Source: Pseudomonas synxantha
GTDB lineage: Bacteria; Pseudomonadota; Gammaproteobacteria; Pseudomonadales; Pseudomonadaceae
DNA length: 64,000 nt
Direction of reading: 5' to 3'
Assembly: GCF_900105675.1 (NCBI RefSeq)
Contig: NZ_LT629786.1
Span: 1,860,001-1,924,000, forward strand
The notes beneath the pieces are model-generated. The model ran no database searches. It was not told the DNA's origin and saw only the letters and a list, made by a program, of their open reading frames with translations. This document shows positions 61,683 to 64,000 of the stretch, piece by piece (position 1 is the stretch's first letter; each line of letters begins with the position of its first letter). The position numbers and the translations under genes were made by a program.

Positions 61683-62731
61683 CCGTTTTCAGCTTGGAAG
61701 AACCGCTCGGGCCGGCAAGGCGCCAGGGCAGGGCAGACCCTATCCTCCATGATCTCTTCGCTGGCAAGACTCCCCACGATGGCTGCCAGTGTCACGCCAG
61801 GATGCATCGCGCAGACGTACACACCGCTGATGCCTGGCAATTGGCCAATGATCGGAATGCCATCGGCCGGGATGGGCCGCAGCCCGACGCAGGCCAATTG
61901 TGGTTCGATGAACGTGACCCCTTCGAGTTCACCCGCAATAGCCTGGGCGGTGCGCCGAGCGATGGCGGCCGCCTGGTTTTCCGGGGCGTCGTCCAGATAG
62001 TCTTCGGCTGCCAGCCAGGTCCCCTCAGCACTTTCGCGCACCTCCATTGCAGGGTTGGAAATAAGCGTGCGCACGATGCCGGGTGAGGCGTTGTAGCGGA
62101 TAAAGATCGCGGGGGAGGCATCAATCGGCAAGGGCACACACAACAGCTTCGTCAGCGCGGGGATTCCGGTGCCGGCTGCGAGCACCACCACGTCGGCATC
62201 GATGACGCCCAGGCTGGTTTCAACGCCGGTGACCTGTGAGCCGTGCATCCTGAAACCCAACACCTGGGTGTGTGTCAGCAGCGTGGTACCGTGGGCCTGG
62301 GCTCCGGCAATTAACGCATGGGTGGTTTGCACCGCGTCGAGCGCACCTTCTTCGGCCTTGAATTGGGCATGCTCAGGCGGGTTTCTCAAACGCGGCTCAA
62401 GTGCCTGGATACGCTGGCGAGTGATCCGTGAATCCGCCCCAGGCTGAATGTCTGCGCCGTAACACAGGGCGCCTGTCCAGCGTATCTCCACGGCGGGCAG
62501 TTCATGCTCCAGGCGGTGATACGAGTCAATCGCTGCACTGCGCAAAGCGGCAATGGGGTCGGGTGCGTCGTGGGTCGTGTTGAGCCAGGCAAATGAGGTG
62601 GCCGTGACCCCGGACGCGACTTCGCCGGCCTCGACCACCGTCACATTCGCGCCCTTGCCGGCCAGGTGATAGGCCAGTGAAGCCCCCACGATACCGGCGC
62701 CAATCACCACAATGCGCTTACCTTGATGCAT
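61679..62731 (-). CDS. FAD-dependent oxidoreductase (DAO family)
   Basis: A 350-residue flavoprotein of the D-amino-acid oxidase/glycine oxidase family. The FAD-binding motif is VVIGAGIVGASLAYHLAGKG with the ribose Glu in VVEAGEVASG; the C-terminal FAD segment is VGLRPIPADGIPIIGQL and GVYVCAMHPGVTLAAIVG. It likely oxidises a secondary or primary amine. AAGGAAG lies 6 bases before the start at 62731. It follows the isochorismatase-fold gene by 13 bases, so the two probably act on the same compound or its breakdown product. Confidence 0.87.
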   Translation of the reverse strand: MHQGKRIVVIGAGIVGASLAYHLAGKGANVTVVEAGEVASGVTATSFAWLNTTHDAPDPIAALRSAAIDSYHRLEHELPAVEIRWTGALCYGADIQPGADSRITRQRIQALEPRLRNPPEHAQFKAEEGALDAVQTTHALIAGAQAHGTTLLTHTQVLGFRMHGSQVTGVETSLGVIDADVVVLAAGTGIPALTKLLCVPLPIDASPAIFIRYNASPGIVRTLISNPAMEVRESAEGTWLAAEDYLDDAPENQAAAIARRTAQAIAGELEGVTFIEPQLACVGLRPIPADGIPIIGQLPGISGVYVCAMHPGVTLAAIVGSLASEEIMEDRVCPALAPCRPERFFQAENG

Positions 62732-62744
62732 ATCCGCTTCCTTG

Positions 62745-63305
62745 TTAATGACCCGCCAGGATCTCGCTGGTCTGGAACACCCTGGCATAGTCCATCGCCA
62801 GGTTACTGAGCGACAACGCATGCACATCTTCAGCCGGCCACAGGCGTCCCGACAGGTCGGTTTGATCGAAAGTAAAACAGGCATCCGCCGCCACGATCAC
62901 ATAAAACCCCAGGTTGCCGCCTGAACGCACAGTGGCCTCCACGGAGTTGTTGGTAATAACCCCGACGATCACCAATTGCTTGATCGAGCGCATATGCAGC
63001 CAGCGCTCAAGGCCCGTGGCGATGAAGGCATCCGGTACGTTTTTCTCCACCACATGCTCCTGGGCCAGGGGGTGCAGTGCGTCCTGGAATTCACAGCCGG
63101 GCTGGCCTGGCCAGAACACCGAGCCGGGAGAACGGGAGATATGCCGCACATGGACGACCGGGCGTTGAGCATAGCGCCAGGCGTTGAGCAGTTGCTGTAT
63201 GCGTAGCTCGGCGTCTGGGTTGTTGCGACGGCCAAGGGCGGGGTCGGCCATGCCTTTCTGCATATCGATGATCACCAGTGCAGCGTTCGTCGCTAACGGT
63301 TCCAT
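62745..63305 (-). CDS. Isochorismatase-fold hydrolase with Ser at the nucleophile position
   Basis: A 186-residue protein of the isochorismatase/nicotinamidase fold. Catalytic-type residues are Asp14 (VIIDMQKGM) and Lys88 (VEKNVPDAF). The usual nucleophilic Cys is Ser121 (GVITNNSVEATVRSGG), as in a subgroup I recall from annotated genomes; cysteine-type chemistry is therefore unlikely. The end has DACFTFDQTDLSG. Start at 63305, eleven codons into a longer frame, because the domain begins there. It precedes the FAD oxidoreductase gene by 13 bases. Confidence 0.85.
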   Translation of the reverse strand: MEPLATNAALVIIDMQKGMADPALGRRNNPDAELRIQQLLNAWRYAQRPVVHVRHISRSPGSVFWPGQPGCEFQDALHPLAQEHVVEKNVPDAFIATGLERWLHMRSIKQLVIVGVITNNSVEATVRSGGNLGFYVIVAADACFTFDQTDLSGRLWPAEDVHALSLSNLAMDYARVFQTSEILAGH

Positions 63306-63441
63306 GGCCTGTCCTTTTGCGGGTGAGACGCGAAACATATCAGCCGATGCGGGGCTTATATAGAGGCCTGTTCGAAAACATGATGGGCCAATGGCAGCTT
63401 GACGCTTGACCGTTACTCAACTGGTTTGGCGCAATCCAAAT

Positions 63442-63528
63442 GTGGGAGGGGGCTTGCTCCCGATAGCGGTGTGTCAGTGAGCTTATTTGTCACTGATCGA
63501 CCGCTATCGGGAGCAAGCCCCCTCCCAC
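63442..63528. repeat. REPIN upstream of the last gene
   Basis: A complete 87-bp REPIN in the 375-base gap 63306-63680. It lies between two divergent starts. Apart from it, the gap shows no clear operator. Confidence 0.9.
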
Positions 63529-63680
63529 AGAAGATCGCCCTGACCCTCGGCGCTTGCTGAGCGCCAGGCAATCAGCGAACGGCTCTGGATTGGCCTTCTG
63601 GCTGCTGAAACGCTACCCTCGTTCTCAATTCCCCAACCACCGGCTGTGACAGTGAGTCACGGTCTACATGAATCAGGACG

Positions 63681-64000
63681 ATGAACGATTACTCTCTGAA
63701 GCTCGCGAACTACTGGCGAAACTCCCTGGCCGATGCCGAAAACGGCAATGGCGCTTTATTCAACAGCCATGTCAAAACCTATACGGTCTTGCCCATGGCC
63801 GCCTTGGCCGCGGGCTGTTTGCCGGCTGAGCAGGTGGAGCTGCTATTTGCCGGCGAACCTGCGCAGTTGCTGCACGTCGACGTGACCTTGCGACCGTTTG
63901 TCTATGCCTCGCGCCCGGAACACCGCAAGGCGCGCAATGGGTTGCCGGCGTTCATCACACCGATTCTTTGTCGTGTGTCGGTCACCCGCGACGGGCGCAT
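63681..64000 (+). CDS. N-terminal part of a protein of unknown function (runs off the window)
   Basis: An open frame from ATG at 63681 (MNDYSLKLANYWRNSLADAE) to the right edge, 106 codons, with no stop. The visible part is soluble, with VKTYTVLPMAALAAGCLPAE, ELLFAGEPAQLLHVDVTLRP and SRPEHRKARNGLPAFITPIL. AGGA lies close upstream. I do not recognise the family from this part; the remainder is needed. Confidence 0.7.
   Translation, partial: MNDYSLKLANYWRNSLADAENGNGALFNSHVKTYTVLPMAALAAGCLPAEQVELLFAGEPAQLLHVDVTLRPFVYASRPEHRKARNGLPAFITPILCRVSVTRDGR

Overview
The window looks like chromosomal DNA from a fluorescent pseudomonad of the Pseudomonas fluorescens group. The evidence is the gene content (NAD-GDH end, AcnB, MiaE, RstAB, a divergent ampR/ampC pair close to that of P. 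aeruginosa, ProP), GC-rich coding DNA, and abundant intergenic REP/REPIN palindromes of the GTGGGAGGGGGCTTGC type. No rRNA, tRNA, phage or CRISPR was seen.

Layout. 1-5.1 kb: end of an NAD-glutamate dehydrogenase gene with its terminator, a Sel1-repeat protein, a dicarboxylate symporter (dctA-like) followed by two tandem GntR regulators, and tag. 5.2-5.65 kb: a long structured repeat. 5.7-12 kb: a cupin, a MocR regulator, an SDR/phosphotransferase pair, a 2-hydroxyacid dehydrogenase and two exported proteins of unknown function. 12.3-18.4 kb: serine permease sdaC, a ten-unit tandem array whose unit is a REPIN plus a copy of the sdaC 3' end, then acnB, with a long inverted repeat upstream of it. 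18.4-27.3 kb: DUF1289 protein, universal stress protein with an ANR/FNR box, miaE, an MFS exporter, rstAB, mipA, a serine-hydrolase-like lipoprotein lacking the nucleophile, and a GFA protein.

27.4-37.1 kb is an itaconate catabolism locus: a LysR regulator diverges from ich, an acyl-CoA dehydrogenase, an MmgE/PrpD protein, ict and ccl, followed by a dctPQM TRAP transporter. Ict, Ich and Ccl would convert itaconate through itaconyl-CoA and citramalyl-CoA to acetyl-CoA and pyruvate. The same operator-promoter module, with identical spacing, lies before both ich and dctP, so uptake and breakdown are probably controlled by one regulator.

37.2-45.8 kb: ampC/ampR, a thioesterase, a DMT exporter divergent from a MocR regulator, small proteins and an amidase. 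45.8-47.5 kb: a second copy of the structured repeat, split by a complete IS481-family element with a 7-bp target duplication. 47.5-64 kb: fsr with an AraC regulator, an AT-rich patch with an orphan gene, a GAF protein, proP, an acetyltransferase, a hexuronate-type MFS carrier, a broken hydrolase gene, an EamA exporter divergent from a LysR regulator, a sorbosone-dehydrogenase-like lipoprotein with a membrane partner, a 34-residue membrane protein, an overlapping kinase/nucleotidyltransferase/NUDIX cassette, an FAD oxidoreductase with an isochorismatase-fold protein, and the start of a gene leaving the window.

The most unusual signals are the sdaC-REPIN array, the two copies of a long repeat whose central stems differ in sequence but stay self-complementary, the duplicated itaconate operator module, and the hydrolase without its catalytic serine.
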